Below, in pieces: positions 16,843-28,107 of a DNA stretch of 64,000 bases; position 1 is the first letter of the stretch, and each line of letters opens with the position of its first letter. The DNA lies in contig NZ_CAKKNB010000003.1 of assembly GCF_918741295.1 (NCBI RefSeq), forward strand, positions 434,001 through 498,000, given 5' to 3'. Origin of the DNA: Aquabacterium sp. CECT 9606. GTDB lineage: Bacteria > Pseudomonadota > Gammaproteobacteria > Burkholderiales > Burkholderiaceae_C. The notes under the pieces were generated by a model. The model did not search any database, was not told where the DNA came from, and was given only the letters and a program-made list of their open reading frames with translations. The translations under genes and the position numbers were made by a program.

Positions 16843-17633
16843 GGATTGACCTCCAGATTGGCCACCCAGGCGGTGTGGCGTTCACGCTCCAGGACGATGC
16901 GGCGCAAGCGCGCCAATGCCACCGCGATGGAGTAGGACCACAGGCCCAGGGCCGTGATGAGCATGGCCACCAGCATGGTCGTGGCCATCGTGCTTTCGCT
17001 GCGGAAGTTGATGGACGAACCTTGGTGCAGCGTGTTCCACCACTGCACCGAGAAATAAATCACCGGCACGTTGACCACGCCCACCAGGGCCAGCACGGCA
17101 CCGGCCTTGTCACCGCGCCGAGGGTCGTCAATGGCCGCCTGCAAGGCCATGAAGCCGATGTAGAGGAACAGCAGGATCACTTCAGAGGTGAGCCGGGCAT
17201 CCCACACCCACCAGGTGCCCCAGGTGGGCCGGCCCCACAGCGCGCCGGTCCACAAGGCCAGGAAGGTGAACAAGGCACCGGTAGGCGCCAAGGCGCGGGC
17301 CATCATCGACGACAGGCGCGTGTTCAGAATCAGCCCCAGCGCGGCCCAGAAGGTCATCACCACGTAGATGAACATCGATAGCCACGCGGCCGGCACGTGC
17401 AGGAAGATGATCCGGTAGGCATCACCTTGCTGGGCATCGGTGGGTGCCCGGAAGAAGCCGATGTACAAGCCCAGCGCCGTCAACACGGCGGCGATGGCGG
17501 CAAACCAAGGCATCAGCTTCCCGGCAAGGGCGTAAAAATGCTGGGGCGAGGCATACCGCCACCAGATAGAGGGCGTTGAGGCGCTGGCCCCCAGCGGTTT
17601 GTTCAAGGTAGACACGTTCGCAATCCTCATCAA
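16839..17633 (-). CDS. ccmC: Haem-handling membrane protein CcmC
   Basis: The 264-residue protein has six expected membrane segments and the WWD-type motif WGTWWVWDARLTS at about 138-150, with a conserved His in FLHVPAAWLS (79) and one in WNTLHQGSS. CcmC loads haem onto CcmE. Two ATG codons in a row could start it. The gap to ccmB is 7 bp. Confidence 0.95.
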   Translation of the reverse strand: MMRIANVSTLNKPLGASASTPSIWWRYASPQHFYALAGKLMPWFAAIAAVLTALGLYIGFFRAPTDAQQGDAYRIIFLHVPAAWLSMFIYVVMTFWAALGLILNTRLSSMMARALAPTGALFTFLALWTGALWGRPTWGTWWVWDARLTSEVILLFLYIGFMALQAAIDDPRRGDKAGAVLALVGVVNVPVIYFSVQWWNTLHQGSSINFRSESTMATTMLVAMLITALGLWSYSIAVALARLRRIVLERERHTAWVANLEVNP

Positions 17634-17640
17634 TGGCTTC

Positions 17641-18309
17641 TCATTCCAGCGCGATGCGCAGGGCGGCGGCGGTGGCCCAAGGGGTCAACACTGCGGCACT
17701 GGCCAGCACACCGCCCAGCAGTTGCAGATGAGCGCTGCTGCCCAAGCCGCTGGCCTGGGCGCTTACCGCGCCAGACCCAAAAATCAACACCGGCACGCAC
17801 AGCGGCAGCACCAGCAAGGACACCAGCACCCCGCCTCCCCGCACGCCCAGGGTCAGGGCCGCGCCCACGGCGCCGAACAGGCTCAGCACCGGGGTGCCCA
17901 TGAGCAAGCTCGCCGACAGCACCGAGATCGAATCGCCCGCCAGGCCAAACTGCACTGCCAGCAGGGGCGACAAGATCACCAGGGGCAGACCGGACACCAG
18001 CCAGTGCGCCACCACCTTGCCCACGACGATGACGGCCAAGGGTTCGGCCGACAGGGCCAACTGCTCCAAGGTGCCATCGGCAAAATCCAGCGCAAACAGC
18101 CGGCCCAGGGACAACATCGATGCCAACAAGGCGGCCACCCAGACGATGCCAGGCGCCATGGCCCGCAACAGTTCGGGCTCGGGCCCCACACCAAGCGGAA
18201 ACAAGGTCGTGACAATGGCAAAGAAGAACACCGTGGTCAGCACGTCTGACCGACGCCTGAACGCCAGCACCAGATCGCGCTGGATGACACCCCCCAACAC
18301 TTTCAGCAT
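17641..18309 (-). CDS. ccmB: Haem exporter permease CcmB
   Basis: The 222-residue protein has about six hydrophobic segments and the N-terminal region RDLVLAFRRRSDVLTTVFFF typical of CcmB. It forms the membrane part of the CcmABCD complex with the CcmA ATPase. Its start lies within the last bases of ccmA. Confidence 0.93.
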   Translation of the reverse strand: MLKVLGGVIQRDLVLAFRRRSDVLTTVFFFAIVTTLFPLGVGPEPELLRAMAPGIVWVAALLASMLSLGRLFALDFADGTLEQLALSAEPLAVIVVGKVVAHWLVSGLPLVILSPLLAVQFGLAGDSISVLSASLLMGTPVLSLFGAVGAALTLGVRGGGVLVSLLVLPLCVPVLIFGSGAVSAQASGLGSSAHLQLLGGVLASAAVLTPWATAAALRIALE

Positions 18310-18941
18310 GATGGCGAGACCTGGTTCAGATCGAGTTGGTGCAGGCGCGATGGACTCAGGCTTTGCGGCTGGTGCGTGGTGTAGACGAGCATGCCGCCCG
18401 AGGCCAGGTGCCCGTTCAAGGTGGCACTCAAGCGGCGGATGGATTCCTGGTCAAGCGCATTGAAGGGCTCGTCCAGCACCATCAACTTCGGCGCTGGCCT
18501 GAGGCCCAACCTGGCCAGGGCCACACGCTTGCGCTGCCCTTGAGACAAAGACCGGGCAGGCAAGCTTGTCTCGTTCAACAGGCCCACCTGGTCCAGCGCG
18601 ACCAGCGCATCGGCCTGGCTGCAGGGCTTGCCAGACAAGCGGCTGCCCAAGGCCAGGTTCTCCCAGGCTGTCAGGTCGTCCTTGATGCCGGCGGTGTGCC
18701 CCACATAGAGCAGGTCGCGGTGAAAGTCTTCTCGCAGAGACCGGATGTTGCGCCCAGCCCAGCGCACGGACCCCTCCTCTGGCTGCGCCAAGCCGCAGAG
18801 CAGGCGCAGCAGGCTGGTCTTGCCCGCGCCATTGCTGCCGCTGACCCACAGCGCTTCGCCCGCCTTGATCTCGAAGTTCAAACCATTGAACAGCTGCCGA
18901 TCACCGCGCGCGCAAGCCAGTTGATGGGCCTGCAACGTCAT
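18303..18941 (-). CDS. ccmA: ABC ATPase CcmA
   Basis: The 212-residue ATPase has Walker A GSNGAGKT (35-42), signature LSQGQ (132-136) and Walker B LMVLDE (153-158), followed by a final H-loop in YTTHQPQSL. CcmA hydrolyses ATP to release haem-loaded CcmE. It is first in the nine-gene ccm operon, with a 237-bp divergent region to the efflux genes upstream. Confidence 0.94.
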   Translation of the reverse strand: MTLQAHQLACARGDRQLFNGLNFEIKAGEALWVSGSNGAGKTSLLRLLCGLAQPEEGSVRWAGRNIRSLREDFHRDLLYVGHTAGIKDDLTAWENLALGSRLSGKPCSQADALVALDQVGLLNETSLPARSLSQGQRKRVALARLGLRPAPKLMVLDEPFNALDQESIRRLSATLNGHLASGGMLVYTTHQPQSLSPSRLHQLDLNQVSPSC

Positions 18942-19178
18942 TTTTGCCCGCCCGGAATGCGCCGGCGGCTTTGCTTCAATACAGTCATGACTTCAAGGGG
19001 CTTATTGTTTTATGAACTTTATCGGGCAGCCCCCATGAGGCAAACGAATGAATCCGCACATGCATATGCACTGTTGGCTCGGGGGTGGTTTCCTTTTCCT
19101 ATCTTTACCGGCTGCTCACGAGGCGGCCACCCGCATGCGGCAAACTCCAGGCAAAACAACGATTGAGCCCGCCTTGTC
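18942..19178. other. Divergent intergenic region between ccmA and the RND adaptor gene
   Basis: These 237 bp must carry promoters for both operons. It includes a locally AT-rich stretch (about 18,980-19,020), but I cannot assign a convincing -35/-10 pair or an operator, and no regulator gene adjoins it. Confidence 0.5.
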
Positions 19179-20444
19179 ATGACGCCTGAAGCCACCCAGC
19201 CCCGCCTCACAAAACAGACCGGCAAAGTCGCCACCTGGTTGATCGGCGCCATGCTTGCCGCGGGCGCGTTGGGGGGCTGGTGGTACTGGCAGCACCGCAG
19301 CCAGGCCGCCCAGGACGGCGCCAGCCAAGCCAGCAACGCGCCAAACGACAAGAAGGCCGGGCGTTTTGGTGGGGCCAGCAAAGTCCAGCCCGTGTCGGTG
19401 GGGGTGGTCAAACGGCAGGACATCCGGGTCAGCGTCACGGCGATCGGCACCATCGCCGCGGCCAACACCGCCGTGGTCAAAGCCAAGATCGACGGTGAGC
19501 TCAAGGCCATCCACTTCCAGGAGGGCCAGGTGGTGAAGGCCGGCGCCCTGTTGGCCGAGATCGACCCCCGCCCCTTCCAGATCGCCCTGGCACAGGCCCA
19601 AGGCCAGTTGGCCCGAGACCAGGCGCAATTGCAGAACGCCAAACTGGACGCCGAGCGCTTCCGCGATCTGCTCGCCAAGGATGGCATCGCCAAGCAGCAG
19701 GTGGACACGCAAGACGCCCTGGTGCGCCAACTGCAGGGCACCGTTCAATCCGACCAGGCCCAGGTTGACAGTGCCAAATTACAGCTGTCGTACACCCGCA
19801 TCACGGCCCCCATTTCCGGGCGGCTTGGGCTCAAGCAGGCCGACCTGGGCAACGTCTTGCACGCCAGTGACGCCAACGGTTTGATTTCCATCGCGCAAAC
19901 GCAACCCGTGAATGTGGTGTTCGCGGTGCCCGACACGCAATTGCCGCAGATCACCCGCCAGTTCAAGGCTGGGCAGGCGTTGCCGGTCGAGGCCTGGGAC
20001 CGTGAACAAAAGGTCAAGCTGGCCGATGGCAAGGTGGCCACTACCGACAACGCCATTGACGCGACCACCGGCACGATCAAGCTCAAGGCGCAGTTTCCCA
20101 ACCTCGATGGCGGCCTGTTCCCCAACCAGTCGGTGAATGTGCGCCTGCAGCTCAATGTGTTGGAAGACAGCTTGGCCGTGCCGGGCGCCGCGGTACTGCG
20201 TGGCGCCAAGGGCACCTATGTTTACGTGGTCAACGCCGACAAGACGGTCAGCGCCAAGGTCGTCCGCGCCGGTGCCAACGATGGCGACTGGGTGAGTGTG
20301 CAAGGCGATTTGCAGCCCGGGCAGCAAGTGGTGGTTGATGGCACCGACCGCCTGCGCGAAGGGGCTCAGATCGACATCATCACGCCCGGTGCGGCGGCGT
20401 CGGCCTCATCCCCCAAGCGTCGCCACGGTGCGCCCTCGCACTGA
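19179..20444 (+). CDS. RND efflux periplasmic adaptor (MdtA-like)
   Basis: The 421-residue membrane-fusion protein has a single N-terminal membrane anchor (ATWLIGAMLAAGALGGWWYW), a biotinyl-lipoyl-like half (GELKAIHFQEGQVVKAGALL), a helical hairpin rich in Gln/Ala (LAQAQGQLARDQAQLQNAKL) and the second lipoyl half (YTRITAPISGRLGLKQADLG). It links the inner-membrane pump to the outer-membrane factor. The next two genes are two different RND pumps, as in mdtABC. The C-terminus is a short basic tail. Confidence 0.9.
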   Translation: MTPEATQPRLTKQTGKVATWLIGAMLAAGALGGWWYWQHRSQAAQDGASQASNAPNDKKAGRFGGASKVQPVSVGVVKRQDIRVSVTAIGTIAAANTAVVKAKIDGELKAIHFQEGQVVKAGALLAEIDPRPFQIALAQAQGQLARDQAQLQNAKLDAERFRDLLAKDGIAKQQVDTQDALVRQLQGTVQSDQAQVDSAKLQLSYTRITAPISGRLGLKQADLGNVLHASDANGLISIAQTQPVNVVFAVPDTQLPQITRQFKAGQALPVEAWDREQKVKLADGKVATTDNAIDATTGTIKLKAQFPNLDGGLFPNQSVNVRLQLNVLEDSLAVPGAAVLRGAKGTYVYVVNADKTVSAKVVRAGANDGDWVSVQGDLQPGQQVVVDGTDRLREGAQIDIITPGAAASASSPKRRHGAPSH

Positions 20445-20456
20445 TCCAGGCGTGGC

Positions 20457-23400
20457 ATGAATCCTTCCAAGATATTCATTGAACGCCCAGTGGCCACGGC
20501 GCTGCTCATGCTCGCCATCCTGCTGGCGGGCCTGTTGGCGTTTCGCCTGCTGCCGCTGTCCGCACTGCCCGAGGTGGACTACCCTACGATCCAGGTGTCC
20601 ACCCTGTACCCCGGTGCCAGCCCTGACGTGATCGCTTCGTCGGTCACGGCCCCACTGGAGCGGCAGTTCGGCCAGATGCCCGGCCTGAATCAGATGTCGT
20701 CAACCAGCTCGGGTGGCGCATCGGTGATCACGCTTCGGTTCACGCTGGATGTGTCGCTGGACGTGGCCGAGCAGCAAGTGCAGGCGGCCATCAACGCGGG
20801 CACCAGCTTGCTGCCCAGCGATTTGCCGATGCCGCCAACCTACAGCAAGATCAACCCGGCGGACGCGCCCATCCTCACCATCGCCATCACCTCGCCCTCG
20901 CTCCCGGTGATCAAGGTGCACGATCTGGTCGAAAGCCGGCTGGCGCAAAAGATCTCGCAAGCGCCGGGCGTGGGCCTGGTCAGCATCGCGGGCGGGCGGC
21001 GTCCCGCCGTGCGCATCCAGGCCAACCCGACGGCCCTGGCCACCGTGGGCATCTCGCTCGATGATCTGCGCACCATCATCGGCAACGCCAATGTCAACCA
21101 GGCCAAGGGCAGCTTCGATGGCGCTGCGCGCGCTTCCACCATCGATGCCAATGACCAGCTCAAGGCGGCCAGCGACTACGCCAACCTGATCATCGCCTAC
21201 AAGGCCGGCAACGCCATTCGCCTGAAAGATGTGGCCAAACTGGTGGACGACGCCGAGAACCTGCGCTTGGGCGCCTGGGCCAACACCACCGCAGGCGTGA
21301 TCCTGAACGTGCAGCGCCAACCAGGCGCCAACGTGATTGAAACGGTTGACCGCGTCAAGGCCTTGCTGCCGCAACTGCAGGCCACCCTGCCCGCGTCCAT
21401 CGATGTGAAGGTGCTGAGCGACCGCACCGTCACCATCCGCGCCTCGGTTGAAGACGTTGAGTTCGAGCTGGTGCTGGCGATTGTGCTGGTGGTGATGGTG
21501 ATCTTCGTGTTCTTGCGCAGCGCCTCGGCCACGCTGATCCCAGCCGTGGCGGTGCCTTTGTCACTGGTGGGCACCTTCGGCGTGATGTACCTGGCGGGGT
21601 TTTCGATCAACAACCTGACCTTGATGGCGCTCACCATTTCCACCGGCTTTGTGGTGGACGACGCCATCGTGATGATCGAGAACATCGCGCGCTACGTGGA
21701 GGCGGGCGATAGTCCCATGGACGCGGCCTTGAAAGGCTCCAAGCAGATCGCCTTCACCATCATCTCGCTGACGATCTCGCTGATCGCCGTGCTGATCCCT
21801 TTGCTCTTCATGGGCGACGTGGTGGGGCGCCTGTTCCACGAGTTCGCGATCACCTTGGCCGTGTCCATCCTGATTTCGGCAGTGGTGTCGCTCACCCTCA
21901 CCCCCATGATGTCGGCGCGCCTGCTCAAGCACACCCCCGAGGAAAGCCATGGCAAGCTGTACCAGGCCGTGGGCCGTGGCTTTGACCGGGCCATCGCCGG
22001 CTATGGCCGCATGCTCAACTGGGTGCTGGACCGCCAGGCCCTGACCCTGCTGGGCTTTGGCCTGACCTTGGTGATCACGGTGCTGCTTTACATGGTGGTG
22101 CCCAAAGGCTTCTTCCCGCTGCAGGACACGGGTGCCATCCAGGCCATCACGCAGGCGTCTCAATCCATCTCGTATGGGGCCATGGCCGAACAGCAGCAAC
22201 GCCTGGCCGAGGTCATCCTCAAAGATCCGGCGGTAGAGAGCCTGTCCTCCTTCATTGGAGTGGATGGCGCCAACGCCACGCTCAACACCGGGCGCATGCT
22301 GATCACGCTCAAGCCCAAGGATGAGCGGGGCTTGTCGGCCAGCGAGGTCATCACGCGGCTGTCGCAGTCGGCCCGGGATCTGCCGGGCATTTCCCTGTAC
22401 ATGCAGCCCGTGCAGGACCTGACGATCGAGGACCGGGTGGCCAAGACCCAATACCAGGTCACCTTGAGCTCGCCCGACGCCAAGGACTTGTCAGCCGCCA
22501 CCGCCCTCATGCTGACCCGCATGCGAACCCTGGCCCAACTGAGCGACGTGGCCACCGACCTGCAGGACGAGGGCCTGCAAGCGTTTGTCGACATTGACCG
22601 CGATGCCGCCGGCCGCTTGGGCGTGAGCGTGGCCGCCATCGACTCGGCGCTGTACAACGCCTTTGGGCAACGCATCATCTCCACGATCTTCACGCAGTCC
22701 ATGCAGTACCGCGTGATCCTGGAGGTGGAACCCAGCTACCGGCTGGGGCCACAATCGCTGAACAGCCTGTATGTCTCGGGCACCGATGGCGTGCAGGTGC
22801 CCTTGTCGTCCGTGGCCCGCATCAGCGAAAAAGCGGCGCCGCTGGTGATCAACCACGTGGCCCAGTTCCCGGCGGCCACGTTGTCCTTCAATTTGGCACC
22901 GGGCGTGGCCCTGGGCGATGCGGTCGAAGCCATCAAGGCCGAGCAAGCCAAGATGGACCTGCCCGTCAGCGTCGAGACCGATTTCCAGGGCGCGGCCCGG
23001 GCGTTCGAATCATCCTTGAGCAACACCTTGCTGCTCGTGGTCGCGGCCGTGGTCACGATGTACATCGTGCTGGGCGTGCTCTATGAAAGCTACATCCACC
23101 CGCTGACCATCCTGTCCACGCTGCCCTCGGCCGCCGTGGGCGCCTTGTTGGCGCTGCTGGCCTTCCGGCTCGACCTGGGCATCATCGCCGTCATTGGCAT
23201 CGTGCTGCTCATCGGCATCGTCAAGAAGAACGCCATCATGATGATCGACTTCGCGCTGGAGGCCGAACGTGACCAGGGCCTGAACCCGCGCGAAGCCATC
23301 TACCAGGCCTGCCTGCTGCGCTTTCGGCCTATCCTGATGACAACGATGGCGGCCCTGCTGGGCGCCCTGCCCATGATGCTGGGCACTGGCGTGGGCAGCG

Positions 23401-23525
23401 AGTTGCGCCACCCCTTGGGCGTGACCATGGTGGGCGGGCTGATCGTCAGCCAGTTGCTCACGCTGTTCACCACGCCGGTGATTTACCTGGGCTTCTCGGC
23501 ACTGGTGCGGCGGTTCAAGCGATGA
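20457..23525 (+). CDS. RND efflux pump subunit (MdtB-like)
   Basis: This 1022-residue inner-membrane proton/drug antiporter has an opening typical of the family ([19 protein letters not shown]), two large periplasmic loops and about twelve membrane helices. The paired acidic residues of the proton relay are present in [16 protein letters not shown] (Asp401-Asp402). [16 protein letters not shown] marks the second half. It starts 12 bp after the adaptor gene and overlaps the next pump gene by 4 bp. In MdtABC systems two B-type and one C-type subunits form a mixed trimer. Confidence 0.92.
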   Translation: MNPSKIFIERPVATALLMLAILLAGLLAFRLLPLSALPEVDYPTIQVSTLYPGASPDVIASSVTAPLERQFGQMPGLNQMSSTSSGGASVITLRFTLDVSLDVAEQQVQAAINAGTSLLPSDLPMPPTYSKINPADAPILTIAITSPSLPVIKVHDLVESRLAQKISQAPGVGLVSIAGGRRPAVRIQANPTALATVGISLDDLRTIIGNANVNQAKGSFDGAARASTIDANDQLKAASDYANLIIAYKAGNAIRLKDVAKLVDDAENLRLGAWANTTAGVILNVQRQPGANVIETVDRVKALLPQLQATLPASIDVKVLSDRTVTIRASVEDVEFELVLAIVLVVMVIFVFLRSASATLIPAVAVPLSLVGTFGVMYLAGFSINNLTLMALTISTGFVVDDAIVMIENIARYVEAGDSPMDAALKGSKQIAFTIISLTISLIAVLIPLLFMGDVVGRLFHEFAITLAVSILISAVVSLTLTPMMSARLLKHTPEESHGKLYQAVGRGFDRAIAGYGRMLNWVLDRQALTLLGFGLTLVITVLLYMVVPKGFFPLQDTGAIQAITQASQSISYGAMAEQQQRLAEVILKDPAVESLSSFIGVDGANATLNTGRMLITLKPKDERGLSASEVITRLSQSARDLPGISLYMQPVQDLTIEDRVAKTQYQVTLSSPDAKDLSAATALMLTRMRTLAQLSDVATDLQDEGLQAFVDIDRDAAGRLGVSVAAIDSALYNAFGQRIISTIFTQSMQYRVILEVEPSYRLGPQSLNSLYVSGTDGVQVPLSSVARISEKAAPLVINHVAQFPAATLSFNLAPGVALGDAVEAIKAEQAKMDLPVSVETDFQGAARAFESSLSNTLLLVVAAVVTMYIVLGVLYESYIHPLTILSTLPSAAVGALLALLAFRLDLGIIAVIGIVLLIGIVKKNAIMMIDFALEAERDQGLNPREAIYQACLLRFRPILMTTMAALLGALPMMLGTGVGSELRHPLGVTMVGGLIVSQLLTLFTTPVIYLGFSALVRRFKR

Positions 23526-26500
23526 ACATCTCGGCCCCGTTCATCACCCGGCCTGTGGCCACCACGCTGCTGACCATCGGCATGGCGCTGGTAGGGGTGC
23601 TGGCCTTCTTCCTGTTGCCCATCGCGCCCTTGCCGCAGATTGACTACCCGACGATTTCAGTGTCTGCGTCCCTGCCCGGCGCCAGCGCAGAAACCATGGC
23701 GGCCACCGTGGCCACACCGTTGGAGCGCGCCTTGGGCAGCATCGCCGGGGTCAACGAGATCACGTCCAACTCCTCACTGGGCAGCACGCGGGTGACCTTG
23801 CAGTTCAACCTCGACCGGGACATCGACGGTGCCGCGCGCAACGTGCAGGCCGCCATCAATGCCGCCCGGGCCTTGTTGCCCACCGGTCTGCCCAGCAACC
23901 CGACCTACCGCAAGGTCAACCCGTCCGATCCGCCCATCATGATCCTGTCTCTGACGTCCAGCACGCTCAGCACGGCCCAGATGTACGACGCGGCGTCCAC
24001 GGTGCTGGCACAACGCCTGGCACAGGTCGATGGGGTGGGCGACGTGTCGATTGGCGGCGGATCGCTGCCCGCCGTGCGCGTGGACCTGAACCCCAATCAA
24101 CTGGTGGCCAACGGCATTTCGCTGGACCAGGTGCGCATGGCTTTGGTCAACACCAATGCCAACCGGCCCAAAGGCACGGTGGAAGACGGCCAACGGCAAT
24201 GGCAGATCGGGGCCAACGACCAATCCCGCACCGCCGCCGAATACGCGCCCATCATCCTGAGCTACCGCAACGGGTCGGCGGTGCGCCTGAAAGACGTGGC
24301 CGCAGTGAATGACTCAGTGCAGGACGTGCGCGCCTATGGCCTGGCCAATGGCAAGCCCGCCATCCTTTTGCTGCTCAACAAGGCGCCCAGCGCCAACATC
24401 ATCGAGGCCGTTGACCGTGTCAACGCCATGCTGCCCCAGCTGCGCTCGTCCATCCCGGCCGGCATCGACCTGGACGTGGTGATGGACCGCACCCACACCA
24501 TTCGGGCGTCACTGCGCGAGGTCGAGAAGACCCTGGCCATCTCGATCGGCCTGGTCGTGGTGGTGGTCTACGCCTTCCTGCGCAATGCCCGCGCCGTGCT
24601 GATTCCGTCGGTGGCCGTGCCGGTGTCGCTGGCCGGCACCTTGGGCGTGATGTACCTGCTGGGCTACAGCCTGGACAACCTGTCGCTGATGGCGATGACG
24701 GTGGCCACCGGCTTCGTGGTGGACGATGCCATCGTCGTGCTCGAGAACATCACGCGCCACATGGAGCGAGGCAAGACCGCCTTGCAAGCCGCCCTGGATG
24801 GGGCGCGTGAGATCGGTTTTACCGTGCTGTCCATCAGCCTGTCCCTGATCGCCGCCTTCATCCCCATCCTTTTCATGGGCGGCATTGTGGGCAGGTTGTT
24901 CCGCGAGTTCGCCGTGGTGCTGTCGGTGGCCATCCTGATCTCCATGGTCGTCTCGCTGACCACCACGCCCATGATGGCGGCCGCCTTGCTGCGCCCACGC
25001 CAGGCCGTGCGCCAGGCCCCGGGCTGGATCGCCCGGAAACTGGCCGCGTTTCAATCATCGGTGCAGCGGGGCTACCGCCGTTCGCTGGGCTGGACGCTGC
25101 GGCACCAGCCCCTGGCCTTGCTCGCCTTGGTCGCGGTGGTGGGCTTGAACGTCCACCTGTACCGCATCATCGACAAGGGCTTTTTCCCAACACAGGACAC
25201 CGGCCGCATCATCGCCAATGTGCAGGCCGACCAAGGCAGCTCGTTCCAGTCGATGAAGACCAAGCTGGACAGCTTCATGGACATTGTTCGCAAGGACCCA
25301 GCCGTGGCCAACGTCACCGGCTTCACCGGCGGCGGGCAGCGCAACTCCGCCAACATGTTCATCGCGCTCAAGCCCTTGAGCGAACGCGATGCCTCGGCCG
25401 ACCAGGTGATCGACCGCCTGCGGCCCAAACTGACCCAGGTGCCAGGGGCCAGCTTGTTCATGCGCTCGGGGCAGGACATCCGCATTGGCGGGCGCCAATC
25501 CAATTCCGAGTTTCAATACACCTTGCAGGCCGACGAACTGCAGGATCTGCGCACCTGGGAGCCCAAGATCCGCCAGGCCTTGAGCAAGTTGCCCCAACTG
25601 GAAGACCTGAGCAGCGACCAGGAGGACCGTGGCCAGCAGACCTCCCTGGTGATTGACCGCGATGCTGCCGCGCGCCTGGGTTTGACCATGCGCAACATTG
25701 ACAACACCTTGAACAATGCCTTTGGCCAGCGGCAGGTGGGCGTCATCTTCAACCCGCTGAACCAATACCGTGTGGTGATGGGGCTGGCCCCCGAATACCT
25801 TCAAAGCCCGGATGCGCTCAAGAGCTTCTACATCACCTCGGACAGTGGCGAGCAGGTGCCACTGAGTGCAATTGCCCGCGTCGAGCCCACCTTGGCGCCC
25901 CTGTCGGTCAGCCATGACAAGGGCACTCCGGCCTCCACCATCAGCTTCAACCTGCCGTCGGGCGGCTCGCTGTCGCAGGCCACCGATGCGATCAACAACG
26001 CGGTGGCAGAGTTGGGTGTGCCGGTCTCCATCCGTGGCACCTTTGAGGGCACGGCCAATGCTTTCCAGGCTTCGCTCAAGAGCCAGCCGCTGCTCATCCT
26101 GGCCGCAGTGATCACGATCTACCTGGTGCTGGGCATCCTGTACGAAAGCCTGATCCACCCGATCACCATCTTGTCCACCCTGCCCTCCGCAGGCGTGGGC
26201 GCCCTGCTCGCCTTGATGCTGTTCAAGACGGAGTTCTCCATCATTGCCTTGATCGGTGTGGTGCTGCTGATCGGCATCGTCAAGAAGAACGCCATCATGA
26301 TGATCGACTTCGCGCTTGAGCAACAAAGGCAGGCGACGGTGCGCGGCCAGGTGCTCAGCGCGGCCCAGGCCATCCACAAGGCAGCGCAGCTTCGTCTGCG
26401 ACCCATCCTGATGACGACGTTGGCCGCCCTGTTTGGCGCCATTCCCTTGGCACTGGGCACTGGCGACGGCGCCGAGCTTCGCCAACCTTTGGGAATCGCC

Positions 26501-26635
26501 ATCGTCGGCGGCCTGGTGCTCAGCCAGTTGCTGACGCTGTACACCACGCCTGTCGTCTTTGTGTGCATGGACCGCCTGAGCCGTCGACGCCAAAAGCGAG
26601 ACCTGGTCCCGCATGCCCAGCCTTCCGCCGCCTGA
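23522..26635 (+). CDS. RND efflux pump subunit (MdtC-like)
   Basis: This second RND pump has 1037 residues and the same landmarks: [39 protein letters not shown] with paired Asp, and [19 protein letters not shown]. It is a diverged paralogue of the preceding gene rather than a recent copy. The 4-bp ATGA overlap with the first pump gene suggests coupled translation and a fixed subunit ratio. The exported compounds cannot be read from the sequence. Confidence 0.92.
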   Translation: MNISAPFITRPVATTLLTIGMALVGVLAFFLLPIAPLPQIDYPTISVSASLPGASAETMAATVATPLERALGSIAGVNEITSNSSLGSTRVTLQFNLDRDIDGAARNVQAAINAARALLPTGLPSNPTYRKVNPSDPPIMILSLTSSTLSTAQMYDAASTVLAQRLAQVDGVGDVSIGGGSLPAVRVDLNPNQLVANGISLDQVRMALVNTNANRPKGTVEDGQRQWQIGANDQSRTAAEYAPIILSYRNGSAVRLKDVAAVNDSVQDVRAYGLANGKPAILLLLNKAPSANIIEAVDRVNAMLPQLRSSIPAGIDLDVVMDRTHTIRASLREVEKTLAISIGLVVVVVYAFLRNARAVLIPSVAVPVSLAGTLGVMYLLGYSLDNLSLMAMTVATGFVVDDAIVVLENITRHMERGKTALQAALDGAREIGFTVLSISLSLIAAFIPILFMGGIVGRLFREFAVVLSVAILISMVVSLTTTPMMAAALLRPRQAVRQAPGWIARKLAAFQSSVQRGYRRSLGWTLRHQPLALLALVAVVGLNVHLYRIIDKGFFPTQDTGRIIANVQADQGSSFQSMKTKLDSFMDIVRKDPAVANVTGFTGGGQRNSANMFIALKPLSERDASADQVIDRLRPKLTQVPGASLFMRSGQDIRIGGRQSNSEFQYTLQADELQDLRTWEPKIRQALSKLPQLEDLSSDQEDRGQQTSLVIDRDAAARLGLTMRNIDNTLNNAFGQRQVGVIFNPLNQYRVVMGLAPEYLQSPDALKSFYITSDSGEQVPLSAIARVEPTLAPLSVSHDKGTPASTISFNLPSGGSLSQATDAINNAVAELGVPVSIRGTFEGTANAFQASLKSQPLLILAAVITIYLVLGILYESLIHPITILSTLPSAGVGALLALMLFKTEFSIIALIGVVLLIGIVKKNAIMMIDFALEQQRQATVRGQVLSAAQAIHKAAQLRLRPILMTTLAALFGAIPLALGTGDGAELRQPLGIAIVGGLVLSQLLTLYTTPVVFVCMDRLSRRRQKRDLVPHAQPSAA

Positions 26636-26643
26636 GATCCCCC

Positions 26644-28086
26644 ATGCCAGCCTCCTGCATCCGCCGCCTTTCACGCCTTGCCACACCTTGGACCTTTGCG
26701 CTGCTGCTGGGCGGCTGCGCGGTGACCCGGGTTGAACCACCTGTGCCGCCCCCTGCGCCCGCTCACTTCAAGGAGACCTCGCTGTGGCAACGCGCGCCCA
26801 CCAACCCGGCGAGCCATGTGCCCGACGAGTGGTGGACGCTGTTCAACGACCCCGTTCTGAACGAGCTGCAGGGCCAGTTGCTCATCGGCAACGAGAACCT
26901 CAAGTCCGCCGTGGCACAAGTGGCCAGCGCCCGCGCTGAACTGGGGGCCAGCCGGGCCGCGCAAATGCCATCGTTGTCGGCAGGCTTGTCGGGATCGCGC
27001 AGCGACAGCGGCAACCAGACCAGCACCTCATCCACCTCCGGCCAGCGGGGGCCGCAGAACAGCATCTCACTGTCGGCCACCGCCGCCTGGGAGCTGGACC
27101 TGTGGGGGCGCTTGTCGCAAGCCACCCGTGGCAGCGAGGCCCGCTACCAGGCCAGCTTGGCCGACCTGGAGGCGGCCCGGCTGTCCGCCCGGGCCACCTT
27201 GGCACAAACCTACCTGTCGATGCGCACGGCTGAAGCCCAGCAAGCCCTGATCGAGCGCAGCATCGCGGGCTATCAGCGTTCGCTGGACCTCACGCAAGCC
27301 CGCTATCAATCGGGCGTGGCCGCACAGACCGATGTGCTGCAAGCGCAAACCCAACTCAAGACCGCACAAGTGCAGGGCCTGGAAGCCGCCACGCAGCGGG
27401 CCCAGCTGGAACATGCGCTGGCCGTGTTGCTGGGTCAGCCGCCATCGGCTTTCAGCATCGCGGTCAACCCTGCTCTGCCCAAGCCGCCCGAAGTGCCCAC
27501 CACCTTGCCCGCCACACTGCTGGAGCGGCGGCCAGACATCGCCGCCGCGCAGCAACGTGTGAACGCCGCTTATGCCCAGATCGGTGTGGCGGATGCGGCC
27601 TTCTTCCCAGCGCTCACGCTGTCGGCCACGGCGGGTTACCGCAACTCCACGCTGAGCAACCTGCTGAGTGCGCCCAACCTGTTCTGGTCCATCGGACCAG
27701 CGCTGGCGCAAACCTTGTTCGATGGTGGCGCGCGGCGTTCTGCCAGCGAGCAGGCGCGGGCCAACGCGGATCTGGCCACGTCAACCTACCGACAAGCGGT
27801 GCTGACAGCCTTGCAGGAAGTCGAGGACAACTTGGTGTTGGCCAGCCAACTGCGGGCAGAAGCCCAGATGCAGCAAGAGGCGCTTGAATACGCCCAGCGC
27901 AATCTGGCCATCACCAACGAGCAATACCGCGTGGGCACGGTCAGCTACCTGAATGTGGTGACCGCGCAGACCTCGGCGTTGAGCAGCGAGCGCACGCTGC
28001 TGGACGTGCGCAACCGCCAACTGGCGGCCGTCAATCAATTGCTGAAGAACATCGCTGGGCGCTGGCAAGGTGCCCAGGCCCGGTGA
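26644..28086 (+). CDS. Outer-membrane efflux lipoprotein (NodT/OprM family)
   Basis: The 480-residue outer-membrane factor has a lipoprotein signal ending in LLGGC (lipid-anchored Cys at about residue 25). Two repeats of the OEP fold follow, each with long Ala/Gln-rich helices (AQTYLSMRTAEAQQALIERS; RRPDIAAAQQRVNAAYAQIG). It would form the trimeric tunnel for the RND pump encoded just before it. ATG 26644 is chosen because it starts the lipoprotein signal 8 bp after the pump stop; longer readings overlap the pump gene. Confidence 0.9.
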   Translation: MPASCIRRLSRLATPWTFALLLGGCAVTRVEPPVPPPAPAHFKETSLWQRAPTNPASHVPDEWWTLFNDPVLNELQGQLLIGNENLKSAVAQVASARAELGASRAAQMPSLSAGLSGSRSDSGNQTSTSSTSGQRGPQNSISLSATAAWELDLWGRLSQATRGSEARYQASLADLEAARLSARATLAQTYLSMRTAEAQQALIERSIAGYQRSLDLTQARYQSGVAAQTDVLQAQTQLKTAQVQGLEAATQRAQLEHALAVLLGQPPSAFSIAVNPALPKPPEVPTTLPATLLERRPDIAAAQQRVNAAYAQIGVADAAFFPALTLSATAGYRNSTLSNLLSAPNLFWSIGPALAQTLFDGGARRSASEQARANADLATSTYRQAVLTALQEVEDNLVLASQLRAEAQMQQEALEYAQRNLAITNEQYRVGTVSYLNVVTAQTSALSSERTLLDVRNRQLAAVNQLLKNIAGRWQGAQAR

Positions 28087-28107
28087 CTGACTGACGACAT
28101 CAGTCGT

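Noticed and set aside
25055..26740. Long - strand frame opposite the second RND pump gene
   Set aside because: Low-complexity Gln/Gly/His/Asp translation and complete overlap with the MdtC-like gene.
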